Origin: Rhizobiaceae bacterium
GTDB lineage: Bacteria; Pseudomonadota; Alphaproteobacteria; Rhizobiales; Rhizobiaceae
Assembly: GCA_017640615.1 (NCBI GenBank)
Contig: JAEPQK010000004.1
Coordinates: 434,001 to 498,000, forward strand
Reading direction: 5' to 3'
DNA: 64,000 bases
Of the stretch, positions 26,900 to 34,241 are shown piece by piece (within the stretch, counting starts at the first letter, position 1; each line of letters begins with the position of its first letter). The notes under the pieces are model-generated. The model did not search any database. It was not told where the DNA came from and saw only the letters and a list, made by a program, of their open reading frames with translations. A program made the position numbers and the translations under genes.

Positions 26900-28666
26900 A
26901 TGACCGGCGAACAGATTTTCCTTTTTGCGCTGCTCGGTTTTGTTTTCGTCATGCTGGTCTGGGGCCGCGTGCGCTACGACCTGGTGGCCTTCGCGGCGCT
27001 AATCATCGCGGTTGCCGGCGGTGTGGTGGACCCGCACCACGCATTTGACGGTTTCGGCCACGAGGCCGTCATCATCATCGCGCTGGTGCTGATCGTCTCA
27101 CGAGCCATGCTGAATTCAGGCGCGGTGGAGCTGATTGCGCAATTCGTCGTTTCGCCGGACCGTAGCCTGCCAGTCCATATCAGCGTGATGTCGGTTGCGG
27201 GCGCCGCGCTTTCGGCGGTCATCAACAATGTCGCAGCGCTTGTGATCCTCATGTCGCTCGACATCGAAACAGCCCGCAAGGCGAAGCGCGCAGTGGCGCT
27301 GTCGCTGATGCCGCTGTCATTCGCAACCATTCTGGGCGGGATGATCACGATGATCGGCACGCCGCCCAATATCGTCATCGCCCAGTTTCGCGAACGTGCA
27401 TTGGGCGAACCATTTTCGATGTTCGATTTCTCGCCGGTCGGCCTCGTTTGTGCCATCGCCGGCATTACCTTTGTCGCGCTCTTCGGCTGGCGACTGATCC
27501 CGCAGACGGGGCAGAAGGCAGCCGCCGACGAGGAGGCCGGTATGTTCCTGGCCGAGGCCCAGGTGCCTGAAAAATCCAAGGCTCTCGGTCAGCAGGTGTC
27601 GGAGCTTTACGAGCTTGCAGAAGAGCACGATGTTGCGATCGTCGGGCTGGTACGGCGCGGCAAGCGGCTGCCCGGCCTGGCATCTGGCGAGGAAATCCGC
27701 AAAAGCGACTATCTCGTTCTTGAAGGTAATCCGAAATCCATCGAAACCTTCATTGGCGCCGCGGGTCTGGCCGCTGCCGGCGCGGAGAACCATGGCGGCC
27801 TGACGGGCCGCTCGCTGACGATGATTGAAGCCATCGTGCCAGAGGGCGCGCGCATGGCAGGCCGCACCGCGCTCGACTTGCGGCTGCTTTATCGACGTGG
27901 CGTCACGCTGCTCGGTGTATCGCGTCAGGGCCGGCGTTTTCGCGAACGCGTGCGCAAACTTACGATCAGGCCCGGCGATCTGGTGCTTCTGCTCGGCCCG
28001 GAAGGCCGGTTGGCCAATGCCGCCGAGTGGCTGGGCGTCCTGCCGATCGCGGACAAAAGCCATGTTGTGATTCAGCGCAGCAAGGCTGCCTTCGCGATAG
28101 GAACCTTCGCGGTTGCGGTCGCTCTGTCGGTAATTGGCCTTCTGCCTCTGGCAATTTCACTCGCTGGCGCGGTCTGCGTTTATGCCGCCTTCAATCTGAT
28201 CAGCCCGCGCGAAGTCTATGAGTCGGTCGAATGGCCGGTGATCGTGCTGCTCGCCTGCCTGATCCCGCTCGGGCTTGCGCTGGAAGAATCCGGTGGCACA
28301 GCGCTGATCGCGGGTCTCATCGTGTCCGCGACCGGCGGTTTGCCTGCGTGGGCTGTGCTCGGCGCCGTCATGATCGTGACGATGACACTCTCCGACTTCC
28401 TCAACAATGTCGCGACCGCGCTGATTGCAGCACCTATCGCGATGCAGGTGGCCGAGCGGCTCGACGTGTCGCCCGACCCGTTCCTGATGGGTGTTGCCGT
28501 GGCCGCGTCCTGCGCCTTCCTCACGCCCATCGGCCACAAGAACAACACGATCATCATGGGACCGGGCGGATACAGCTTCGGCGACTATTGGCGCATGGGC
28601 CTGCCGCTCGAAGTCCTGATTATCGTCGTATCCGTCCCGGCAATCCTGTTCTTCTGGCCGCTGTAG
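26900..28666 (+). CDS. SLC13/DASS-family anion permease with two TrkA-C (RCK_C) domains
   Basis: A 588-residue transporter. The N-terminal half has about five helices, with the SLC13/ArsB-like hairpin signature INNVAALVILM. A cytoplasmic insert of about 190 residues (roughly 215-400) contains two TrkA-C-like modules, recognisable by LYELAEEHDVAIVGLVRRGKRLPG with SDYLVLEGNP, and IVPEGARMAGRTALDLRL with GDLVLLLG. The C-terminal half repeats the signature as DFLNNVATALIAAPIA and adds SCAFLTPIGHKNNTIIMGPGGY. This layout is that of the sulfate/dicarboxylate-like permeases with central RCK_C domains, thought to sense a ligand. Substrate could be sulfate, a dicarboxylate or another anion. It ends 4 bases before the convergent AHSA1 gene. 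Confidence 0.88.
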   Translation: MTGEQIFLFALLGFVFVMLVWGRVRYDLVAFAALIIAVAGGVVDPHHAFDGFGHEAVIIIALVLIVSRAMLNSGAVELIAQFVVSPDRSLPVHISVMSVAGAALSAVINNVAALVILMSLDIETARKAKRAVALSLMPLSFATILGGMITMIGTPPNIVIAQFRERALGEPFSMFDFSPVGLVCAIAGITFVALFGWRLIPQTGQKAAADEEAGMFLAEAQVPEKSKALGQQVSELYELAEEHDVAIVGLVRRGKRLPGLASGEEIRKSDYLVLEGNPKSIETFIGAAGLAAAGAENHGGLTGRSLTMIEAIVPEGARMAGRTALDLRLLYRRGVTLLGVSRQGRRFRERVRKLTIRPGDLVLLLGPEGRLANAAEWLGVLPIADKSHVVIQRSKAAFAIGTFAVAVALSVIGLLPLAISLAGAVCVYAAFNLISPREVYESVEWPVIVLLACLIPLGLALEESGGTALIAGLIVSATGGLPAWAVLGAVMIVTMTLSDFLNNVATALIAAPIAMQVAERLDVSPDPFLMGVAVAASCAFLTPIGHKNNTIIMGPGGYSFGDYWRMGLPLEVLIIVVSVPAILFFWPL

Positions 28667-28669
28667 AAA

Positions 28670-29137
28670 TCAGAGGGTCTTCGCGAGTTCCTCGAGCTGG
28701 GTAGCGCACTGGCCCCAGCCCTCATGGAAGCCCATCTGTTCGTGGGTTGCCTTGTCCTCGGTGTTCCAGTGGCGGGCACGCGCGGTGTATTTCGTCTTGC
28801 CGTTACCAGCGTCCTCGAAGGTCATGACGGCGGTGAAGAACGGCTTGTCCGTCGGTATCCAGCCAGTTGAGTAAGCGTCAGTCGTGACGATTTTCTCGTT
28901 GGGAACGACTTCCAGGTAGACGCCCGACACGGGGAAAGCCTCACCCTCCGGGCCATGCATCGTGAACTTGCTGCTTCCGCCAGGCCGCAGGTCGATATCC
29001 ACGTCCTTGATCGTCCATGGCTTGGGCGCGAACCACTGTTCGAGCAGCTTGGGATCGCTGAAGCAGCTGAACACTTTTTCGCGCGGGGCGTCGATGACGC
29101 GTTCCAGAACCAGTTCGTGTTTGGCAGTGTCGGTCAT
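28670..29137 (-). CDS. AHSA1/SRPBCC domain protein of the ECF42 module
   Basis: A 155-residue single-domain START-like protein. It begins with the typical ELVLERVIDAPREKVFSCFSDPKLLEQWFAP and contains LRPGGSSKFTMHGPEG, PNEKIVTTDAYS and the C-terminal MGFHEGWGQCATQLEELAKTL. SRPBCC domains bind hydrophobic ligands; AHSA1-like members are common neighbours of ECF sigma factors with YCII proteins. The ATG at 29137 is preceded by AAGGAAA. It lies 102 bases after the sigma-factor gene on the same strand and is probably in the same transcription unit or directly controlled by it. No ligand can be predicted. Confidence 0.85.
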   Translation of the reverse strand: MTDTAKHELVLERVIDAPREKVFSCFSDPKLLEQWFAPKPWTIKDVDIDLRPGGSSKFTMHGPEGEAFPVSGVYLEVVPNEKIVTTDAYSTGWIPTDKPFFTAVMTFEDAGNGKTKYTARARHWNTEDKATHEQMGFHEGWGQCATQLEELAKTL

Positions 29138-29239
29138 GGTAATTTTCCTTTGTTGCTGTGTCTGACCCAAGGACGCTTGAGCAGTCCCGGTCCCGACAGC
29201 GAACGATCATTTTTCTGCAATCGCCGGTTCGGCTGCGCC

Positions 29240-30478
29240 CTACTGCATCAGCCGGTCGAGATGAATGCGGATATGAGCGGCTTCGGCTGAAGAGTTTGCT
29301 CGCGCAATCGCCATATCAAATGCTTCACGCGCCTCGCTGCGGCGGCCGAGCTGCATCAGATACGCGCCGCGCACCCCGTGGAAGTTGAAATAGTTGCCGA
29401 GCTGCGGTGCCAGCGGCTCGATCATCGCCAGCGCGTCGGCGGCGCCGCGCAGTTTGGAAATCGCAACCGAGCGGTTGAGCGTGATCACCGGCGAGGGCTG
29501 CATGATTTCAAGCGTGGCATAGAGCTGGTCGATACCACTCCAGTCTGTATCCTCGGGTGCCGCTGCCTTTGCATGCATCGCTGCGATTGCGGCCTGCACC
29601 TGATAAGGGCCGGGGGCTCTGTGGCGCATCGCCTTGTCGATCAGCGCCAGCCCTTCATTAATCATGGGCCGGTTCCACAATGAGCGATCCTGCTCCTCCA
29701 GAAGCACGATCTGGCCTTCGGCATCAAAGCGCGCCGGCATACGCGAATGCTGCAAAAGCATGAGCGCCAGAAGGCCCATCATTTCCGGCTCGGTGGGAAA
29801 GAGCCGCAACAGAAGCCGGGCAAGCCGTATCGCTTCCTCACAGAGCGGCGCGCGGGCGGCACACTCTTCGCCGGTTGCGGAGTAGCCTTCGTTGAAGACG
29901 AGATAGATCATCGCCGCAACCGCGGCGAAACGCTCCGCGCGCTCAACCGGGCCGGGCGTCTCAAACGAAACATCGGAACCTGCGATGCGTCCCTTCGCGC
30001 GTGTAATACGCTGCTCCATCGCGCGTTCGTTGACGATGAAAGCACGGGCGATCTGTTTCACGCTCAGGCCTGACACGATGCGTAAAGCCAGTGCGATTTG
30101 CTGCGTTGAGGGGAGTTCGCGGTGGCAGCAGATGAAGAGCAGTCGCAGAACGTCGTCGCGGTAATCTTGTGTGTCGAGCCGTTCGGCCATGTCCGTTTCG
30201 CTGTCGCCGAGGTCCGAAATCCGGTCCTCTGGCGGGAGCTCGGTGAGCTTGCTTTGCTTACGGATCGTATCGATGCCGGAGTTGCGGCCGACAAAGATCA
30301 GCCACGCGGCGGGGTCGCGCGGCGGGCCGTTCTTGGGCCAGTTCTTCAGAGCGCGCAGCGAAGCTTCCTGGAACGCTTCCTCGGCCATGTCGAGGTCTCG
30401 GAAATAGCGGAGCAGCGCGGACACGGCCTGAGGCCGGGCGGCGGTGAGCGCTTTGTCGATCCAGGCAATGTCGATCAT
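29240..30478 (-). CDS. ECF RNA polymerase sigma factor with long C-terminal extension (ECF42-like)
   Basis: A 412-residue protein. Residues 10-170 are an extracytoplasmic-function sigma factor: region 2 with LLRYFRDLDMAEEAFQEASLRALKNWP and region 4 with LALRIVSGLSVKQIARAFIVNERAMEQRITRAKGRI (both quoted as short continuous blocks of the regions). The remaining 230 residues form a helical, TPR-like extension including MIYLVFNEGYSATGEE, ALMLLQHSRMPARFDAEGQIVLLEEQDRS and the C-terminal GAYLMQLGRRSEAREAFDMAI. That layout is the ECF42 group, which has no classic anti-sigma factor and co-occurs with DGPF/YCII proteins, exactly as here: the start overlaps the YCII stop by 4 bases. The extension probably controls activity. 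Confidence 0.92.
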   Translation of the reverse strand: MIDIAWIDKALTAARPQAVSALLRYFRDLDMAEEAFQEASLRALKNWPKNGPPRDPAAWLIFVGRNSGIDTIRKQSKLTELPPEDRISDLGDSETDMAERLDTQDYRDDVLRLLFICCHRELPSTQQIALALRIVSGLSVKQIARAFIVNERAMEQRITRAKGRIAGSDVSFETPGPVERAERFAAVAAMIYLVFNEGYSATGEECAARAPLCEEAIRLARLLLRLFPTEPEMMGLLALMLLQHSRMPARFDAEGQIVLLEEQDRSLWNRPMINEGLALIDKAMRHRAPGPYQVQAAIAAMHAKAAAPEDTDWSGIDQLYATLEIMQPSPVITLNRSVAISKLRGAADALAMIEPLAPQLGNYFNFHGVRGAYLMQLGRRSEAREAFDMAIARANSSAEAAHIRIHLDRLMQ

Positions 30479-30858
30479 GTGGTCTCGTTGGGTAGCGCGC
30501 TGGGCAGGAGAAGCTGTATCGGCCTGATCTCATATGCGCCCCGCGACAGATTGGCCTTGGCCAGATCGCGTGCCAGGTCGAGTGCCTCGTCCAATGAGGC
30601 GACATCGACGACATAGAAGCCGAGCAGCTGTTCCTTGGTTTCGGCGAAAGGTCCATCGATGACGAGCGCCTCGTCCCCGGTCTTGCGCAGCGTGGTTGCC
30701 GACGAAGTTGGAAGAAGGCGCGCAACCGGGCCGAGCTTGCCCTGCTGTTTCAATGGCTCCTGCACGGCGAGCAACTGCGCCATGCACTGATCCTCCTCCT
30801 CCTTCGTCCAGGCGGAGGTGATCTCTTCATGGTTGTAGCAAAGGATCGCGTAGAGCAT
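30475..30858 (-). CDS. YCII/DGPF family protein of the ECF42 module
   Basis: A 127-residue protein of the YCII-related family. It carries the naming DGPF motif in VIDGPFAETKEQLLGFYVVDV, preceded by YAILCYNHEE at the start and followed by LDEALDLARDLAKANLSRGAYEIRPIQ. YCII folds are ferredoxin-like and some have weak hydrolase activity; those next to ECF42 sigma factors are their typical targets and partners. The start at 30858 has AAGG upstream; a longer frame to 30906 has no ribosome site. The 4-base overlap with the sigma gene suggests translational coupling. What the module senses is unknown. Confidence 0.88.
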   Translation of the reverse strand: MLYAILCYNHEEITSAWTKEEEDQCMAQLLAVQEPLKQQGKLGPVARLLPTSSATTLRKTGDEALVIDGPFAETKEQLLGFYVVDVASLDEALDLARDLAKANLSRGAYEIRPIQLLLPSALPNETT

Positions 30859-30955
30859 TTCAGACCTTTCGAAGCCAGGACGTTTGGGACGCACACTAGC
30901 CGACACAACGCGGCAGAAAAATTACCGCCGACGTTATCGAACAAGCGATTGGTGC

Positions 30956-32233
30956 CTAGATGCGGTCGCGCAATGCGTACCAGTTGAGGGCCAGGAACAG
31001 CAGCGGCTGACGCAACCAGCTCCCGCCCGGAAATGCCGGTACCTTGAGTTCGCGCAAAAGCTTCAGCCGGTCGCGGTTGCCAGTCACGCTTTCGGCAAAG
31101 AGCTTACCTGTGAAGTTCGACAGCATGACGCCGTGGCCGGAATAGCCGCCGGCCGATATCACGCCGGGCATCACCTCACGTACGAAAGGCTTGCGCGGCA
31201 GCGTAATGCCGACATAGCCACCCCAGGCATGGGTGATCTCGACATCCGCGAGGCCGGGATAAAGCTCCACGATCTGCCGCCTGATCTGCTCCTTGATGCC
31301 GGCTGGATCGGTGACAGCATAGATTTCGCGCCCGCCGAACAGAAGCCGGCCGTCTTTCGACTTTCGAAAATAGCGCACCACGAAGCGGGAATCGTCCACC
31401 GCTTCGCCGCCAGGTATCACCGGGCTGTCCTTGCCAAGCGGTGCGGTGGCGCCGATGAAGGAGCCGATCGGCATGATATGCTTCGCACTTACCGGCTCCA
31501 GCTCGCCGCCATAGGCGTTGGTGGCGAGCAGTGCCCGGTCGGCGGTGATGCTACCGCTCGGTGTTTCGATCACGATCTTGCCGGACGCGCGACGAATGGC
31601 GGTGGCTGGCGTTGTTTCGTAAAGCCGCGCACCGGCCTTCTTCGCTGCCTTGGCGGTACCGATCACCAGTTTCAGCGGGTGGATATGGCCGGTGCCATCA
31701 TCCCGCACGGCCCCGAAATAGCGGTCGGTCCCCAGCGCTGCCGAAGTTTCATCGCGCTCCATGAAGCGGATGTGCGGGTAGCCGTAACGCTCGGCCATAA
31801 TGTCGGCGTGTTCGCGATAATCGCGCACATAGCGCTGCTTGTGGGCGGCGGAAATCTGGCCCGGCTGATAGTCGATCTCAATTTTGTTGGTCTCGGCAAA
31901 TTCCAGCAGATGCGCCTTGGCTTCTTCGGCAAGATCGAACAGCGCCTTGGACCGTTCGAAGCCGAGTTCTGCTTCGAGCTCCTCAGGCCATGCCCGCTGG
32001 CCGGTTCCCATCTGGCCGCCATTTCGCCCCGACGCGCCATCGCCGAAGCGATGCGCCTCGATAAGCAGGGTATCGACGCCGGCTTTCGCCAGATGAACCG
32101 CAGCCGAAAGACCGGTGAACCCGCCGCCGACGATGACGACGTCGCAGCGCGTATCGCCGTCGAGTGCTGGATATCCGGGCCGTTTGCCGGCGGTGGCTTC
32201 GTACCAGGAGTGGCCGGGGGAGATGGGGCTCAT
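30956..32233 (-). CDS. puuB: Gamma-glutamylputrescine oxidase (FAD-dependent)
   Basis: A 425-residue flavoenzyme of the DAO family. The FAD-binding motif CDVVIVGGGFTGLSAAVHL lies at about residues 30-48, followed by LLIEAHRFGDGASGRNGGQM, which is highly typical of PuuB and related amine oxidases. The C-terminal part has ITHAWGGYVGITLPRKPFV and SAGGYSGHGVMLSNFTGKL. It oxidises gamma-glutamylputrescine to the aminobutyraldehyde with release of hydrogen peroxide, the second step of the Puu pathway. The partner puuA lies upstream on the same strand, separated only by the repeat-bracketed four-helix-bundle gene. The ATG at 32233 fits homologues, but the bases before it are C-rich (ACCTCC) with no Shine-Dalgarno sequence, which may be a result of that insertion. 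Confidence 0.92.
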   Translation of the reverse strand: MSPISPGHSWYEATAGKRPGYPALDGDTRCDVVIVGGGFTGLSAAVHLAKAGVDTLLIEAHRFGDGASGRNGGQMGTGQRAWPEELEAELGFERSKALFDLAEEAKAHLLEFAETNKIEIDYQPGQISAAHKQRYVRDYREHADIMAERYGYPHIRFMERDETSAALGTDRYFGAVRDDGTGHIHPLKLVIGTAKAAKKAGARLYETTPATAIRRASGKIVIETPSGSITADRALLATNAYGGELEPVSAKHIMPIGSFIGATAPLGKDSPVIPGGEAVDDSRFVVRYFRKSKDGRLLFGGREIYAVTDPAGIKEQIRRQIVELYPGLADVEITHAWGGYVGITLPRKPFVREVMPGVISAGGYSGHGVMLSNFTGKLFAESVTGNRDRLKLLRELKVPAFPGGSWLRQPLLFLALNWYALRDRI

Positions 32234-32251
32234 GGAGGTGCGTTGTGGTGA

Positions 32252-32293
32252 GGGGACAGGGGAATAGGGGAGTAGGGGAGTAGGGGAGTAGGG
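32252..32293. repeat. G-rich octamer repeat, puuB-side arm
   Basis: Runs of four G separated by AGTA or AATA: G-runs at 32252-32255, 32259-32262, 32267-32270, 32275-32278, 32283-32286 and a GGG at 32291-32293. The core unit is GGGGAGTA. The array ends exactly at the stop codon of the four-helix-bundle gene. On this strand it could fold as a G-quadruplex. It is the mirror of the arm at 32683-32713. Confidence 0.85.
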
Positions 32294-32689
32294 TCAGGCT
32301 TGCTCGAGCTTGCGTAGCAGAAGTCGGAGCAGTTTTCCTACGCTTTCAACTCGTTCCAACAGCGGGTCGACCGTTCCATTTGGTGCGACGGAAGTCCGCT
32401 GGGAAATCAACAGCTGGGATTCGAGCTCTTTGAGTGAGCCTTGGGCAACCCGCAGAAACTGAAGGTAGGCTCCGCGTGTCTCACGACCATAGCCTTCAGC
32501 AATGTTGGAGGGGATCGACGTGGCAGCGCGGCGAACCTGGCTTGTCAGACCGTAGCTCTCTTCTTTCGGCCAACGTTTGGTTTCCTCATAGATGGCCACC
32601 GCAAGGTCCATCGCCTGCTGCCACACGACAAGGTCTTTGAAGGAACCTGTCTTCTGTGGCCGTACGGGCACTTCTCCTCCTACTCCCAT
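32294..32689 (-). CDS. Four-helix-bundle protein (23S rRNA intervening-sequence/Avd-like family)
   Basis: A protein of about 131 residues. After a variable start it shows the family pattern SFKDLVVWQQAMDLAVAIYE, then LTSQVRRAATSIPSNIAEGYGR and YLQFLRVAQGSLKELESQLLIS, ending in a basic leucine-rich helix. This is the small helical family first found in intervening sequences of 23S rRNA and related to the Avd accessory proteins of diversity-generating retroelements; its molecular role is unsettled. Here it is not in rRNA and no reverse transcriptase is seen. The first codons lie inside a G-rich octamer repeat (ATG at 32689), and a GTG at 32668 with GGAGGA upstream is an alternative start. The stop touches the other repeat arm. 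It sits between puuA and puuB in the same direction. Confidence 0.85.
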   Translation of the reverse strand: MGVGGEVPVRPQKTGSFKDLVVWQQAMDLAVAIYEETKRWPKEESYGLTSQVRRAATSIPSNIAEGYGRETRGAYLQFLRVAQGSLKELESQLLISQRTSVAPNGTVDPLLERVESVGKLLRLLLRKLEQA

Positions 32690-32713
32690 ATTCCCCTACT
32701 CCCCTACTCCCCT
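32683..32713. repeat. C-rich octamer repeat, puuA-side arm (inverted)
   Basis: C-runs at 32685-32687, 32693-32696, 32701-32704 and 32709-32712 separated by TACT or ATATT, the reverse complement of the GGGGAGTA units at 32252-32293. It ends 7 bases from the puuA stop codon. The four-helix-bundle gene starts inside it. On the minus strand this arm could fold as a G-quadruplex. Confidence 0.85.
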
Positions 32714-32719
32714 AACCAC

Positions 32720-34153
32720 CTACACATTCAACAACAAATACTCCCGCTCCCAGGGGCTGATCACCTCCATGAACGTCTCGAATTCGGCCCGTTTGATCGC
32801 CGCGTAGGTTGAAACGAAGGATTTGCCGAGAATGTCGGTGAGCGCCTTGTCTTCCTCGAAAAGCGCGACCGCTTCCAGCAGGCTGCGCGGCAATTCAATC
32901 TCGTCCTCGTTCACCGAAGTCGTGGCGGCGGGCTCCGGTTCCTGCGCCTCGACAAGACCGGCGAGCCCGCAGGCGAGCGAGGCGGCAAGCGCCAGATAGG
33001 GGTTGGCGTCGGAGGAGGGGATGCGGTTTTCCACGCGCCGCGACGAAGGGTCGGAGCGCGGAATGCGGAAGGCGGTGGTGCGGTTGTCGTAGCCCCAGTC
33101 GGTGTTGACCGGCGCCGAGGCACCGCGCGTCAGCCGTCGGTAGGAGTTCACATAGGGCGCGAACATCACGAGTGCCGAGGGCACATGCTTCTGCATGCCG
33201 GCGATGAAGTGGCGGAACTCCTTGCTCTCCTTGCCGCTGGCATCGGAGAAGATGTTGCGGCCGGTACGCTTGTTGATCACCGAATTGTGGATGTGCATCG
33301 CCGAGCCCGGCTGGCCTTGTATCGGCTTGGCCATGAAGGTAGCGTAGGTGTCGTGCTTGAGCGCGGCCTCGCGGATCGTACGCTTGAACATGAACACTTG
33401 ATCGGCGAGCTCCACCGGGTCGCCATGGCGGAGATTGATTTCCAGCTGCCCCGCTCCCTCTTCATGGATGAGGGTGTCGATCTCGAGACCCTGCTTTTCG
33501 GAGAATTCGTAGATGTCGTCGATCAACTCGTCGAATTCGTTGACGCCGGCGATCGAATAACCCTGACCGCCGCCGATGGGCCGACCCGAACGTCCGATAG
33601 GCGGGGTGAGCGGATAGTCCGGGTCGGGGTTCTTGCGCACGAGATAAAACTCGATCTCGGGCGCGACAACTGCGCTGAGGCCCCGCTTTTCGAAGGCGCG
33701 CACCACCCGCTTCAAGACGTTGCGTGGCGTGAATTCGATTTCCGTCCCGTCCTGATGCACGAGGTCGCACACAACCTGCGCCGTCGGGTCGCTCTCCCAG
33801 GGCACGGCAGAGAGCGTTGAGAGGTCGGGCATCAGCTTCAGGTCGCCGTCATGCTCTGGATAGGTGAAGCCGTGGCCGTCTTCCGGGTAGGCGCCAGTAA
33901 TCGTGGTCATGAACACGGCGGACGGCAGCGCCAGCGAGGTGTTGGACGTGAATTTTTTCGACGGCATCATCTTGCCGCGCGCCACGCCGGCCTGGTCAGG
34001 CGTAATGCACTCGACATCCTCGATGCCGCGCCACTCCAGCCATGCCGCCGCCTCCTTCCAGTTTTTCACGCCCCGGGGGCTTTTGAGAAAGGCAGGCTTA
34101 CGAACACTGCCGCCGCGATTTGCGGGGCGAGCTTCCTTTTTTGCGGGCGGCAT
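32720..34153 (-). CDS. puuA: Gamma-glutamylputrescine synthetase-like glutamine synthetase (paralogue 1)
   Basis: A 477-residue member of the glutamine synthetase superfamily. The beta-grasp N-terminus has ECITPDQAGVARGKMMPSKKF. The catalytic domain has VVAPEIEFYLV, HEEGAGQLEINLRHGDPVELADQVFMFKRTIREAA, AMHIHNSV and the C-terminal IPSSDANPYLALAASLACG. PuuA-type enzymes ligate glutamate to putrescine using ATP, the entry to the Puu pathway. The tyrosine adenylation site of true GlnA is absent, and the neighbours puuB and the agmatine deiminase support polyamine use. The ATG at 34153 is used; the codon before is TTG. A second paralogue lies at 40816, and relative substrate choice (putrescine, other amines) cannot be told from sequence. 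Confidence 0.88.
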   Translation of the reverse strand: MPPAKKEARPANRGGSVRKPAFLKSPRGVKNWKEAAAWLEWRGIEDVECITPDQAGVARGKMMPSKKFTSNTSLALPSAVFMTTITGAYPEDGHGFTYPEHDGDLKLMPDLSTLSAVPWESDPTAQVVCDLVHQDGTEIEFTPRNVLKRVVRAFEKRGLSAVVAPEIEFYLVRKNPDPDYPLTPPIGRSGRPIGGGQGYSIAGVNEFDELIDDIYEFSEKQGLEIDTLIHEEGAGQLEINLRHGDPVELADQVFMFKRTIREAALKHDTYATFMAKPIQGQPGSAMHIHNSVINKRTGRNIFSDASGKESKEFRHFIAGMQKHVPSALVMFAPYVNSYRRLTRGASAPVNTDWGYDNRTTAFRIPRSDPSSRRVENRIPSSDANPYLALAASLACGLAGLVEAQEPEPAATTSVNEDEIELPRSLLEAVALFEEDKALTDILGKSFVSTYAAIKRAEFETFMEVISPWEREYLLLNV

Positions 34154-34241
34154 CAATCACCAGTGAGCTATTGCAGATGGCCGCAACTATAGCTGGCGGG
34201 GCGAGGGAATGGGAAGGGTGGGTGCTGAGGCGATCCACCGC

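Noticed and set aside
30884..32251. A 455-codon open frame antisense to puuB
   Set aside because: No recognisable domain, histidine/arginine-rich shadow wording, and it lies opposite a complete flavoenzyme gene.
32294..32689. The four-helix-bundle gene as part of a diversity-generating retroelement
   Set aside because: No reverse transcriptase, template repeat or variable repeat is present nearby.
32252..32713. The short spaced G-rich repeats as a CRISPR array
   Set aside because: Units are 8 bases with 4-base spacers and the two arms are inverted; no cas genes.
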